Assembly: GCA_029641185.1 (NCBI GenBank)
Contig: JAPWGK010000001.1
Coordinates: 2,306,501 to 2,370,500, forward strand
Direction: 5' to 3'
Length of the DNA: 64,000 nucleotides
Source of the DNA: Pseudofabraea citricarpa
Taxonomy: Eukaryota > Ascomycota > Leotiomycetes > Helotiales > Dermateaceae
Part shown: one piece after another, positions 1-11,383 of the stretch
How the letters are laid out: each line of letters begins with the position of its first letter
How positions within the stretch are numbered: the stretch's first letter is position 1
Position numbers and translations under genes: made by a program
The notes under the pieces: model-generated
The model's input: the letters and a program-made list of their open reading frames with translations, nothing else
Database searches by the model: none
Told to the model about the DNA's origin: nothing

Positions 1-2102
1 TTCATCAGTAAAGGCTTTCCCAAGTCATCAGTTCGCCAAGGTCCTATATCTGTTGGTTGCAACCACATCATGCATTACAAATGCTTCGAACAATATTGCG
101 AGGCGTCGCAACGTCGCCACAATCATCAAATTGCTCGACATCAACCCGAGGACTTGGCGCTCAACGAGTTTGTTTGCCCACTTTGCAAGGCTTTGGGAAA
201 TGCTTTTTTGCCTGTAATTTGGTCGTCAAAAGAGGAGGTATCACCAACTGTTTTAGATGATCATAGTGACTTCTATGCCGACATGTTAGCTCTCTCTAAT
301 CCAGCAAATGGCCAACACCGTAGAGATAAGATTGATGTTCGTGTTCCCGGCCCCAGTCCCAGAGGAAACAATCGAAGTATGGAAATATACATGAGCTACA
401 ACAACAATGCCATCATCAATACAATCAGCGGCAAGTCTCCAGAACTACTATTTGAAGCTTGGGAACCACCCTCCCCTCAAAACATGCCTTTTTCTGCACC
501 CAGCATGCGCCTTCCAGGAGCCTTCGAGAGCAATCCTCTATCCGAATCATATGAGTCAACACTCTCACCAATCAGAGAACTCGTCAATGTATATCGAAGA
601 CTGCGAGACACCATACAGAAGAATGATCTCCCTAGTCATCACCCCGTAGAGCTGAGCCAGCCGCATCATCAAGATGATCTCTGTGGAAGCGATACACTCG
701 CAAGAACGCTAGGCTTCTCTATCTCTGCTGTTGAAGTTGCACAACGTGGTATTGCTTCACAGCCAGGTCTAACCTTCCTGGACGGCGTTCCTCACAGCGC
801 GCTTACCCACCTCCGCGTCTTATCGGAGACTGCGTTTTCGTATGTTTCAATTGGAGGCATAAAGGTAGCAGGCGACAACAGAGTCTCGAATGAATTCTGC
901 CGAGATTATGAAAGACAATATACCCTCCTATTCGGCATAAATCCTTATGGCATTCAAGAAGGCCAGACTCGACGCTTTGGATCAGAGTCACTTCTCCAAG
1001 AGGATACTTTTGTTTCACTTACAGAGTTTTCTCTCTGCCTTAGCGTGGTTGACGACATCAATATCAAGCACATCACCCGCCTATGCTTGGTGGCCGAGCT
1101 AATCAAGGTTGCTATCGAACTGGCCAAACATACAAACATTAGTCCATACCTGTCCATGCAAAATGTTGAGGATCCTTTTACCAATCTTTGCATCATGGTC
1201 TGGCAGATTCGAGCATCATTGAACCAGGGATGTGGGGATATGAAGTTCATAGGGTTTCCAGCGGCTCGTGAGCTTGCAGAAAAGTATGCCTTAACTTTCC
1301 TGCGAAAGACTCTCTTGCTTTATCATGTCAAATACGGAGTGGCTTTCAACAACAAAGTCTCATCTAAGCCTGATGCAAACGAGCTTGAACGGCTATCGGA
1401 GGCATTGTTTTTACCCGACTTTAATACTCTCTGCGTTTCTGCTGCCGGTATGACCTTTAACCAATCGGTTGGAAACATGGGCATGCAAGCACTTGTTCTC
1501 AGATGGGTTAGACAGTTTTATCTCAACAGTCCAGCGCCAAAATCTACCTTGAGTCACCCAGCAATCTTTGAGCTCGTGGGCTTGCCCAAGAACTACGATA
1601 AACTCATGGAAGAGACAATGAAGAGACGTTGCCCAACGACTGGTAAAGATGTTTCAGACGCAATGCTGTGCTTATTATGCGGAGAGATTTTCTGTGGCCA
1701 GAGCATCTGCTGTTTGAAAGAAAGTAGACCAAGTCACGATCGTCCTGCTAGAAAGATCGGAGGTGCACAGCAACATATGTTGAAGTGAGTTATTTTTCAT
1801 TTGCTATCTAAACAGCCAACTAATGATTTTACAGGTGCCAAAAGAATACTGGGATTTTTATCAACATTCGAAAATGCTGTGTCTTCTACGTGTATCATCT
1901 GTCTGGATCTTTCGCAGTAGCACCATACATTGATAAGTATGGCGAAGTGGATCCTGGATTGAGACATAGCCGACAACTATTCCTAAATCAGAAGAGATAC
2001 GATGCACTGCTTAGGACCGTATGGTTGACGAGCGGAGTACCAAGCGTTATTAGTCGAAAACTGGAGGCGGACATCAATAATGGGGGTTGGGAGACGATAT
2101 AA
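1..2102 (+). CDS. ubr1: UBR1-type E3 ubiquitin ligase (N-recognin), C-terminal part
   Basis: This is the 3' end of an N-end-rule ubiquitin ligase; the frame is open from base 1, so the 5' part lies outside the window. Exons are 1-1784 and 1835-2102 (50-nt intron), giving 683 residues here. At the start is the second half of a RING-H2 finger (GCNHIMHYKC, then VCPLCKALGNAF). Near the end is the cysteine-rich C-terminal cap of UBR1 proteins (CLLCGEIFCGQSICC) and the conserved APYIDKYGEVDPGLR stretch across the intron. UBR1 proteins recognise destabilising N-terminal residues in cytosol and nucleus and work with an E2. The UBR box and ClpS-like domains should lie upstream, so substrate-binding residues cannot be judged. 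Confidence 0.9.
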
Positions 2103-3146
2103 ACGAACGAACTCAATGGGACCTTGATTTTCTTCTATGAAATCCGAGATATCTTAAGGCGTTTGAGGAAATCATGAGAATATGACAACTGCTAAAGTGG
2201 TATTGTAAGGTGTTAGTTAAATGTGGAAGCGTAGACATACTGTGTTTTTGCACGTACGCACTTGCAGGTAGATGCAAGCAGACGACGTGGACACGATAAG
2301 TAAAATCTCTCAGGTTACAGAACAATCGTGATGAATTCAAATAACTGTAGTGCTGGCTCGCGTGATTTGTTAAGATATGCGAAGCCTTGGTGTCTTCACA
2401 GCATAGTGATAAGTCCTCGACTTAAAGAAAAAACCCCTCAAATCCTTCCTGTTGCCAAAAATCTTCAAACACTGCTATTCATTAAAGAAATACTAAAAAA
2501 GCTGGACACTACGAGGTATTTCCTATAATCGATACAATAGGGCCAAGGGGTTCGACAAGATTCTTGAATCCTAGTTTGGCAATTTCCCTACTGCAGCATC
2601 TATCCCTTCCGCTACCTGCTTTGCATCCTTAGTATTCACTAAGAATTAAATGTTAGAATGGTATTATCTCAAGTCTTTCATAAATTACTTCCATCCAGCT
2701 ACCGGTGTTCGTATCTGGTTTATTACTCCATAATGACTGAACAGGCGAATTATGATGAAATTAGGCATATTTTTGAATGTCATAGTAGCGAAAGTTGCTT
2801 TTTTATGAATAAAACGGACTTTCTCAATTATTAAGAAAGGTACGAGGAGCTACTTGTTTAATCAAAATAACCAATATCTCTCGCGTAATTCTAGACTAGG
2901 AAGAGATCTACTAACCTGATGAGGCTAGTAAGTTAGCTTTAGATTTATAATGTGACAGCTTTGAATCCGAGTAGTAAAATGTTCCTCGTAACGACTAAAA
3001 AAGGATCGGCCAGAATTTTCTTTCGTTACTCATTAGTGTGTCTGCCAGAGAGGCTCATCCTTTCAGCAAGCAACTCAGTTTTGCTATTCTTTTTCTAGCA
3101 CGAAATCTTTACATACTCGCATGCATCCAAGGAAAAACAAATCAAA
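2103..3146. other. Intergenic region between ubr1 and an MFS gene
   Basis: About 1 kb of AT-rich DNA with only short ORFs and no recognisable protein, tRNA or clear repeat. It should hold the ubr1 terminator and the promoter of the downstream transporter; no specific element stands out. Confidence 0.5.
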
Positions 3147-5013
3147 ATGAAGGGCAAAGACCAAGAGATAGTGCCCGAGCCAAGAGATATGGAAGTCAAT
3201 CAGCGAACCTCGGCGACGAATATTTCACAAGTTTTGAGTACGGAGCCAGAGTCTAGAGACAAAAAAGCGCTACCGGAGACAGTGCCTTGCAGCCATCCAC
3301 GTCAGATTCATGACCAGACATTGCGACTTTCGTTTCCTCGACTTATTGCAGCCTATCTTTGCCTGTGTGCCTGCTATTTTACATCTTATCTTGATATGAA
3401 CTCAATCACGACTGCACTGCCGACAATTTCAAATGCTCTGAATGCCGGTACCACTATTACCTGGGCAGGGAGTGCCTACTTGTTGGGCCAGACAGTATTT
3501 CAACCTTTGCATGGCCGCGTATCTGACATCTCTGGCCGCAAGCCAATCTTGCTAGTCTCCGTCTTATTTATCACTGTTGGTGGCCTACTATGCGGGTTTA
3601 CACAGACACCGGTCTGGCTATACACATCCCGTGTGTTAAGCGGTATTGGCGGTGGGGGAATCAGCTCATTGGTTGCAATTATAGTCAGCGACTTGGTTAG
3701 TCTGAAGGACAGAGGGAAGTACCAGGGCATGATTAGTATTGCAATTGGAACTGGAGCTATGACGGGACCTTTCGTTGCGGCGAGTCTCGTACGGAAAGGA
3801 ACTGATGGCTGGAGATGGGTCTTCTGGGTTCCTTCCATAGTTGCCTCAGCGTGCTTCATACTACTTTTGTTTCTCTTGCCTTTGAGACCAGTTACAGATA
3901 ATTGGAAGGGCAAGCTCAGAAAGATCGACTGGCTAGGAGTGGTAGCGTCTATTGTTGGCATTGCCCTTTTACTAGTAAGTTTTAATTCGATATGAAGATT
4001 AAGAGACTTGAGTTTCTAACTTCTACCTCAAAACTAACTTCCCATAGATACCAGTGAACTCGGGAGGTAGTATCTGGCCATGGAAAAGTGCTTTGATTAT
4101 CTCCATGTTGACTGTGGGAGGCATATCTCTGATCCTCTTCGTGTTCGTCGAGGGATATTTTGCCAAACTTCCGATAATACCGTTACGTCTATTCAAACAA
4201 CGATCGACTGCCATTCTGTTTGTTCAAGGCATACTCCATGATTTTGTTTGGCAGGCAACTCAATACTTTCTTCCACTATACTTTCAAAACGTTAGAGGTT
4301 ATAGTCCACTAGAGAGTGCCACTCTCATTTTGCCGTTCTTGCTTGCTCAAAGTCTTGCGGGAGCACTTTCTGGTCCCATAATGTCTAAACTCGCTAGGTA
4401 AGCAGACAAAATATAATTCAAGCTTGCGTACCCTGACTTGCAACACAGATATACCCCAGTACTGCGCACAGGGTTTGCGCTCTGGACACTTGGTGTAGCC
4501 TTGAACCTCCTTTTCTCACGAACGACCCGAATCGCTGTATATATTGTGGTTCTGGCCATCGAAGGCGCTGGGGTCGGCTTTGTTCATCAACCTGGTAAGT
4601 CTCTTAACTTTGAGGTTCCTGATCAAATATTTACTTAGTATAAATTCGCAGGTCTAGTCGCTCTGCAAGCTCTTTCTAGGAGTGAGGATCGTGCAGTTGC
4701 AACATCAGCTCGCAACCTGTTACGTTCGTTAGGAGGCGTAACTGGCGTTGCGGTATCGACAGCCGTGCAGTATGCTGCAACAAAAGCAGCGCTGCGCGGC
4801 AAATTTCCCTCGCCTCTTCTCACCCAAGTCCTGGATGGAAGCTGGCGGATAGGTGAAGTTAGTTCAGAAGCGTTCGAGTCAGATATCCTAGATGCAAAAA
4901 TGAAAGGATTTCGAGTAGTTTTTATCATGCTCGTCCCGCTCATGGGATTGTGTCTGCTAGGAAGCCTTTTTGTCGCTGATGAGGTTTTGGCGGGAGATGA
5001 GAAAGAGAAGTAA
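3147..5013 (+). CDS. MFS drug:H+ antiporter, DHA2 (14-helix) type
   Basis: Four exons, 3147-3974, 4048-4397, 4449-4594 and 4652-5013, encode 561 residues. After a charged cytosolic N-terminus (about 60 residues) the first helix begins at RLIAAYLCLCACYF. The MFS loop motif GRVSDISGRKPIL follows helix 2, and an antiporter-type helix contains GTGAMTGPF. The length and the extra helices in the middle fit the 14-helix DHA2 family of plasma-membrane or vacuolar multidrug exporters. The substrate cannot be told from sequence. There is no adjacent biosynthetic cluster, so this looks like a stand-alone exporter. The exon 2 frame enters through ATA CCA after the intron, with no ATG needed. Confidence 0.88.
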
Positions 5014-5574
5014 AATAGCAAATGAAGGTCAGTTTGATGGTTCATTAAGCCAAAGAAAATTTTCAGGGTTGGAGTGACTACGGCTTAGACATAAGTCCAG
5101 TTGTTGATAGATAATTTGATCAACTTTCATAATAAAAATAAAAATGATGAGTGATATGTAGGTTCCTGGGAAGATTCTCAGTGGCTTATTTGGATAGCTG
5201 CCTCGGCTTTAAGCGAGTACATCCTGAATGGAAATAGGGGTAGAGCTAAATCGAGTTGGCAAGCCGAAGTTAGGGAAACAAACAACAGTAAAAAACAGAC
5301 AAAACAAGATAATTGAAGTGGAGCAGATAAATGGAAAGGAAAGAAGAGAAACTCGCCGTAAACACAAACACCAAAACAAAGGCTCCTTCCTAAAAAAGAG
5401 CCTCGGCCGTCTCCGATTCGTTACTCATCACATGACATTCAGGAGAAAGGTCGCTTGGCAAACCAAAACCTTTGAGCTGTGTTCCACTCTTGGTATCACA
5501 TTCTCAGAACACATCTCAATCACTCTTCATTTCACATAAACGAACTCCATAAGGCAACAAAGAGGATTTCGAAG
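5014..5574. other. Intergenic region before the nucleoside hydrolase gene
   Basis: The 560 bases hold one 103-codon open stretch (5228-5539) of lysine-rich, low-information composition that I do not believe is a gene. The end nearest the next ATG is CT/CA-rich, as in fungal 5' leaders. Confidence 0.45.
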
Positions 5575-7043
5575 ATGGGTTCTACGTTGCAGAAGATCGA
5601 CGTCTGGTTGGATTGTGATCCAGGTAAGTTGTGATTATCCGAAGGTGCCGTCCAATAGATTTGCTGATCGTTAGGATTGGACAGGTCATGATGTAAGTAA
5701 TTACAGGTGTATGCCGGTTCCGATGGAGAAATATGATAATATGGTGTTGAAGTCTCAATGCTTGCTACAACTGGGCTGTCAATCTGCACACTCTCCCACT
5801 TTCATGACGCTGATGCTGATCACATGACTGGTCTTGATGCTGGTGGACAACTGCAACTGAATCATCTTATTCAAGACCATGAATGATGGTGATAATAATG
5901 TCGGCTCTTCAAAGATTTTGATGCATTTCATACCATTCTACTGTATTTACCCGTTACCAAGCTAACAGCAAACAGGACGCCTTTGCAATTCTCTTATCAG
6001 CTTACCACCCAAACATCAACCTCCTTGGTATAAGCACCACACATGGAAACTCTTCTGTTTCACATACAACTATCAATGCAGGATCACTGCTCACAGCTAT
6101 GGGTCGACCATCTATTCCCGTTTACAGAGGAGCAGCCGAAGGCCTCACACGTCCAGCCGTCCACGCACCAGCAATCCACGGCGAGTCAGGAATTGAAGGC
6201 ACACTATTACTTCCAGCACCAGCAGTAGCTCCCGCATCTGATGTGCCTGCAATCGATGCCATGGCTCGAGCATTACTAGCGAGCCCAGCAGGTACCGCAT
6301 GGTTGGTCGCTACAGGTAGTTTAACGAACATCGCACAAGTGTTCACCAAGTACCCTGAATTGGCCGCACATATCAAAGGACTAAGTATTATGGGCGGCGC
6401 TATTGGAAACGGACATACCAATGCGCCGATGGGCAAAGTCGATGATAAGACACGCATCGGTAACTGGAGCTTCTGGGCCGAGTTCAATATCCTCGTTGAT
6501 CCCGAGGCGGCTGCATTCTTGTTCGAGAACGAGATACTGAATAAGAAGATCGCTCTTCTTCCTCTGGATGTCACCCATTTAGTGCTCGCTACGAAAGAGG
6601 TTCAAGATACTTTGCTGTATGGCAAGGCTGGAGGAAGCGGCAAGGGAATAAGCACTTTAAGGATTATGCTAGTAGAGTTACTGACCTTCTTCGCAAGTAC
6701 GTATGCAGAGGTATTCGGGATTACGGAGGGCCCGCCTTTACATGATCCCTTAGCTGTTGCCATCATTCTAGACGGAATTGCAGGTGCTGAGATTCCATTC
6801 TATGATTTCAAGGAAGGGAGTTCTAGGAAGGAGCGATTTCAGGTGAAGATTGTCACAGATGGCACACACCAGGAGGCGCAAGCAGGGACGGCCAAGACCG
6901 GACAGACGGTTGCGACATTGTTAGATGAAGGCAAGGAAGGCGTTAAAATTCCTAGAGGGTTGGATGTTAAGAGGTTCTGGAAGGTTATTGAGGATTGCTT
7001 GGAGGCTGCCGATGAGGTCAACAAGGCAAATGGCATACTCTAA
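5575..7043 (+). CDS. Inosine/uridine-preferring nucleoside hydrolase with an 8-nt microexon
   Basis: A ribonucleoside N-glycosidase (IUNH family) that splits nucleosides into base and ribose for salvage. The Ca2+-binding signature DCDPGHDDAFAILL (D13, D15, D19, D20) is complete only if three exons are joined: 5575-5623, the microexon 5685-5692 (GTCATGAT) and 5976-7043. Introns are 61 and 283 nt with good GT..AG ends and a GCTAAC branch site before the last acceptor. Reading straight through meets stops or loses the motif. The family signature HGESGIEG follows near residue 80. The C-terminal part contains the conserved HDPLAVA segment. The predicted protein is 374 residues, normal for eukaryotic members. 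It ends 69 bp from the convergent RED gene. Confidence 0.9.
5685..5692 (+). other. 8-nt microexon of the nucleoside hydrolase gene
   Basis: The octamer GTCATGAT lies between an acceptor (GGACAG) and a donor (GTAAGT). It supplies the last two bases of Gly17 plus His18 and Asp19 of the catalytic DxDxxxDD motif. Phases match on both sides (exon 1 is 49 nt, plus 8 makes 19 whole codons). Confidence 0.8.
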
Positions 7044-7112
7044 AATGATCAGAATATTAACCTTTATGATGGCGATGAATTTAGACACTATAGACGGGGT
7101 TACCTTGCGCAA

Positions 7113-8751
7113 CTATGATTGTGCAGCTTTCCTCTTCTCCATAACCTTCAGCACATCGGCAGCACTGTTACTATCACCTTTTCGCTTCTTCGGGCCACGT
7201 TTTCTCTTAGCCTTCCCATCTCCCTTTCCATCCCCATCTTCGTCATCCCCATCCTTACCCCATTCCGACAGCTTAATTTTCTGCTCTTCGAAGTCTGCTT
7301 CATCCTCGAATCTGCTGCTGCCGAAGCCCATATCCATATCCTCTTCATCACGATTATCCACTTGCAACATTTTCTTACGACGAGCCTCTTTCGCGGCCTC
7401 TTCTTCATTCGCAGGTGCCTTTTCAATAGGAGCAAGTGATGAAGCTTTCTTGAGTGCAGCCAGAATCGTGGGATCAGAGAATGCTTTGGGAGTAGACGAG
7501 TCTTCCTCAGCTGTTTTGCTTTCACCAAAGTAGTTCCTTGGAGTAGCGGCCTGTTTCGGTCGTGGTGGAGGTCCCATACTTCCCAGAGTCGATTTCTCCT
7601 CAGTCTTTGGTTTCTTACTTTCCGGTACTTCTCCATCCTCATCAGAACCGGAGTCGTCGTCATCGTTCAGTCCAGCCAATGGATCATAGTCGTCACCAGC
7701 ATCATCAAAGATATCGATGTCTTCTTCTATTTCCGGTTCTTTAGGAATTTCAGGTACTTCCATTCCCAGTGGCTTTGCGTCCTTATCCGGCATTAGTAAT
7801 CCGTGACCTTTTGGCTCTTCTGGCTGTTCCGCAGCCTTTCGGACTTTTCTCTTCTCATTACCATTCTCATCAACTGTGATCAGCACTTCTCGTCCTTTGC
7901 TGTCTCGCTCTATTCGTGATGATGATCTTGGTGCGCCAACTTTTTTGAACTTTGGCCCTAAAGCTGGCACCGCTGCCTCCTTCGCTGCTTGTCGTGCTGC
8001 CTTCATCTCAGCTATAATTTGATCTCTTGTTCGCTTCTTTCCTGGGACCAGTGATGGGGGTGCCATTTCTCCCTTCTTAACAGTCTTCTCCTTTGCGATT
8101 GCTGTGACCTCTTTCTCTTCTAACTCTTCAAATTCGTCGTCCACATCTTCCGTCTCAGCTTCCTCTTCCTCTTCCGTCTTTCCGCTCAACACATCCTCTC
8201 CTCTTCTAACCCTCTCCAGCAATTTATAATCCAAGCCCTTAACTAAATGTGTACTTGCAACATCACCTCCCAGAATCTCGTCTCGTAGCTGTTTGAATGT
8301 CGCCTCGTCAATCTGCTGTAGTTTCATCATCTCCTCCAACGATTTGACTCTGGCTGCCTTGTCATCATCTTCCTCTGAAACTCTGTGCTGTGTTCGATCG
8401 GTATATCCACTGGCAAGCTTTGAGCCTTTCGGGGCTGCGATCGAGCGGAACTTCTTTTGTGACTGTCCGGACGCGCTTCGTTCTCGTTCAGCAAGTTGGC
8501 GAGCAAAATCGACTCCTCCACTAGCCGCTATAGAGCGTCTAAAGTTGACTTGTCAGCGATGCAGTAAATTGGTCCAACGGAAAGTATACATACGGCGTCA
8601 TGGGAATGCTACTGCGCATGCGAGAACCCAGGGCAGATGGAGTTGCGCCATCTCGTCGTGGTGTTGCCCCTATGCTTCCTTTGCTTTCCCCTACCCCAGC
8701 CTGCCTCGCTGGAGTATCAAGCACCAACTTCCGAAACTGTGAGTTATTCAT
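7113..8751 (-). CDS. RED/IK-family spliceosome B-complex protein
   Basis: Two exons, 8751-8594 and 8538-7113 (55-nt intron), give 527 residues. The N-terminus (NNSQFRKLVLDTPARQ) matches the start of the RED_N domain. The signature LGGDVASTHLVKGLDYKLLERVR is the hallmark of RED/IK/SMU-2. The rest is highly charged: an acidic run near residues 160-180, mixed charge with DEDG/DDDD stretches, and a Lys/Arg-rich tail (KRKRGPKKRKG) suited to nuclear localisation. In animals RED pairs with SMU1 and acts in spliceosome activation. The start was chosen at 8751 because it leads directly into the conserved block; the ORF upstream adds nothing recognisable. Glu/Asp repeats common to the family are longer here than in animals. 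Confidence 0.88.
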
Positions 8752-9875
8752 TGCGTGTTGCCAGGAGCTGTAGTGGATTGCGAAGTTATCTTGAAGTCGC
8801 AGGAAGTTCGAGGTTCTTGCCTCACAGCCTTGTAGTTTATGCCTGAAGCCTTCTCTAAAAGATCGAGATCGACCCACAAGACCGCAGCCAGACCTTTAGA
8901 GCAATTTTGAACGATTAGTCAGCATTGCACATATCAGCAGCATCAATTCGCTGACTGCAATCTGTAAAACCAAAGATGCAAGTATCACATATCTATCTTG
9001 TGGTATTATAATTACCCCTGATATCTGCTTTTAATAGGATACAGACCTTTTTACTGTTTAGTACTCGAGGCCTGAACTGAATTTCTCTAAGCTGAGAATT
9101 CGGGTAAGGCAAGGAGAGTATTCAGGTTCGATTTAAAGGTTCACCGTGCATTGAGACACCCCCTTTCAATACCGCAAACTCGGAACTTGTCTGTTCTAGT
9201 AGAATCTACAGGTATCAGTGAGGACTCTAGTATATTAAGACTTATCATAAGACCTAGAATTCTTCTTTGTTTCGACGTCTTTAAGTGTTTGATGGATACT
9301 ACCTTGTTCGCTTAGCATAATGAAACGTAAGGTGGACATCATAAACATCATGAAAAAATCGATCATGTTTTACTTTTTTAACGTTCATTAAATCGGATGC
9401 ATTGTCTGCGCGCTGTGAATTGGAGCGTGATAAATTATGGCGGTTGTATTATTATAGAAAGATCGATGAAGCTTTGAATAAGTCTCTCTAGACATTGTCG
9501 TTCTTTTTTCGATCCAAGAGTGCGACGACTCACAGTATAAGCGAAAATGCTTTAAGAAGCCGAGTACAAAGCAAAGAATTTGGCTATAATTTTAAAATAA
9601 CAGGAGAAATGATTTTATCCTAGTAAATCAATCGAACTACTTTAGAGCCTCGCACCCTTTCCATCTCTCTATTGCTAAGTTGCCGATCTTTTATGGGGCA
9701 GCACCATCTGCCGAGTTATTCAAAACTCGATGACGATATTAAAGTCGATGCCGTCAGGACTTCTAAACGTAATCACATTTAATTCCATAGTGCCCATAGC
9801 ATTCACGTCCTGTGTAGCTTCACTTAATTCGATAATTCCTCTCATTTTCCAAAGGTGAAAAAATATGTCTTCAGT
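8752..9875. other. Intergenic region, divergent RED and NDH-2 promoters
   Basis: About 1.1 kb of AT-rich sequence between two divergently transcribed genes, so it holds both promoters. No ORF, RNA gene or repeat is convincing. Confidence 0.5.
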
Positions 9876-11297
9876 ATGAACAAAATCCATTTTCTCAACC
9901 GCCTGACAAAGACTAGTCCGAAATTCCTCTTCGCTGGCTTTGATTCGTCGTCTACCAAAATTTCGATGTCTTCTTCATCTAACACCTCATTGGTTTCACC
10001 ACATAAACCAACAGTAGCTATAGTAGGCACTGGCTGGGCAGGATGGACTCTCGCACAAAATTTATCATCATTAAAACATAACGTCATCGTAATTTCACCC
10101 TCACGAACCGTTGCCTTGACACCACTTCTCGCATCTGCAGCATGTGGATTATTCGATTTTCGTATGGCCGAGGAGCCTGTACGCCGAAGGAATCATGAAT
10201 TCATCAAATATCAAGCCAACGTCTCATCCATTTCTTTGGAATCTAGGAAAATCATCTGTACACCAGCAATTAAAGACGAGACATGTGACGATTTTGAAGT
10301 TGTCTACGATAAACTAATTCTCTGTCCTGGGAGCGAGACGAACACCTTTGGCACCCCTGGAGTTTTGGAGAACACGTTACAGTTGAAAACGGTTAAGGAT
10401 GCGCAGCGTTTGCGCGAAGGTATCCTGGATGCTTTTGAGCTTGCATCGTTACCGAATCTGAGTCATGAGCAGAAGAAGGCGGCTTTGCATTTCGCCATTG
10501 TAGGCGGCGGTCCAACAGGTGTCGAACTCGCAGCTGAGATCTCCGACCTTGTTCAAGAGCATTTAATAACTATCTATCCACATTGCGCTGGGCTGTTCCA
10601 TATTAGCGTCTACGATATCGCAGACAAGATTCTGTCATCCTTTAACGAGAAGCTGTCTGAATACGCGATGAAGAAATTTCACCGCAGAGGCGTCGAAATT
10701 TGCATGAATACAGACATCCAAAAGATCACACCGCATAAAATACACACAAAAACACAACCAGATGGCATTCCTTTCGGAATGTGTATCTGGGCAGTAGGCA
10801 ATAAAGGCTGTTTGCTCATTGAGGATTTGAAGGAAGTTAAAAAACCCGAAAAAGGCATGCAACGCATCTTGACAGATGAGTATTTACGAGTCTTAAAACC
10901 TAGTAAGGCGAAGCCAGAAGATGGGAAGTTTGGAAATGACAAAGGCATATGGGAAAATGTTTACGCTCTTGGCGACGCAGGAGATGTAGAGGGTGCCAGT
11001 CTACCCACAACTGCTGAGGTCGCTCTGCAGAAAGCCAGATGGCTATCAGAGTTTTTGAATTCAGGAGAGGAGGGTTTGGAGGAATTTAAATACAAGAATA
11101 AGGCGGTTGTGGCATACATTGGAGATCAGGATGGTGTTGTAAGTGACAGCGAGTCGAAGGATTGGACAGGGTCAAGCGCGTGGTTAGCTTGGAGGTCGGG
11201 TAACTTGGAGTGGTCTAGAGGCTGGAGGAGAAAGGCTATGATGTGGGTATACTGGATTCTCAACTATATTGATGGTAGAGAGCTAGCACGACGATAG
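9876..11297 (+). CDS. Type II (alternative) NADH dehydrogenase, FAD-dependent
   Basis: A single exon of 473 residues. NDH-2 enzymes pass electrons from NADH to ubiquinone without pumping protons, on the mitochondrial inner membrane. Two Rossmann dinucleotide motifs are visible: VGTGWAGWTLA at about residues 50-60 (FAD) and VGGGPTGVELAAE at about 209-221 (NADH). YALGDAGDVEG provides the late FAD-binding aspartate, and the tail (WVYWILNYIDGRELARR) has the membrane-associating helix and basic end of NDI1/NDE proteins. The in-frame ATG at 9876 gives a basic, acid-poor N-terminus (MNKIHFLNRLTKTSPKF) like a mitochondrial presequence; an upstream GTG and a later ATG at 9966 are less likely. No EF-hand insertion is seen. 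The 3' end faces the MFS gene 86 bp away. Confidence 0.9.
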   Translation: MNKIHFLNRLTKTSPKFLFAGFDSSSTKISMSSSSNTSLVSPHKPTVAIVGTGWAGWTLAQNLSSLKHNVIVISPSRTVALTPLLASAACGLFDFRMAEEPVRRRNHEFIKYQANVSSISLESRKIICTPAIKDETCDDFEVVYDKLILCPGSETNTFGTPGVLENTLQLKTVKDAQRLREGILDAFELASLPNLSHEQKKAALHFAIVGGGPTGVELAAEISDLVQEHLITIYPHCAGLFHISVYDIADKILSSFNEKLSEYAMKKFHRRGVEICMNTDIQKITPHKIHTKTQPDGIPFGMCIWAVGNKGCLLIEDLKEVKKPEKGMQRILTDEYLRVLKPSKAKPEDGKFGNDKGIWENVYALGDAGDVEGASLPTTAEVALQKARWLSEFLNSGEEGLEEFKYKNKAVVAYIGDQDGVVSDSESKDWTGSSAWLAWRSGNLEWSRGWRRKAMMWVYWILNYIDGRELARR

Positions 11298-11383
11298 TCT
11301 CACATATTTTACTAGTTTGATCTTCTCATTTCATTTTCGTGTACCACTACAGCAAGATACTTATTTATGTTCACGGCTTAAAA

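Noticed and set aside
5228..5539. 103-codon plus-strand ORF upstream of the nucleoside hydrolase
   Set aside because: Lys/Arg/Gln-rich with no motif, ends just before the hydrolase leader; composition explains the open frame.
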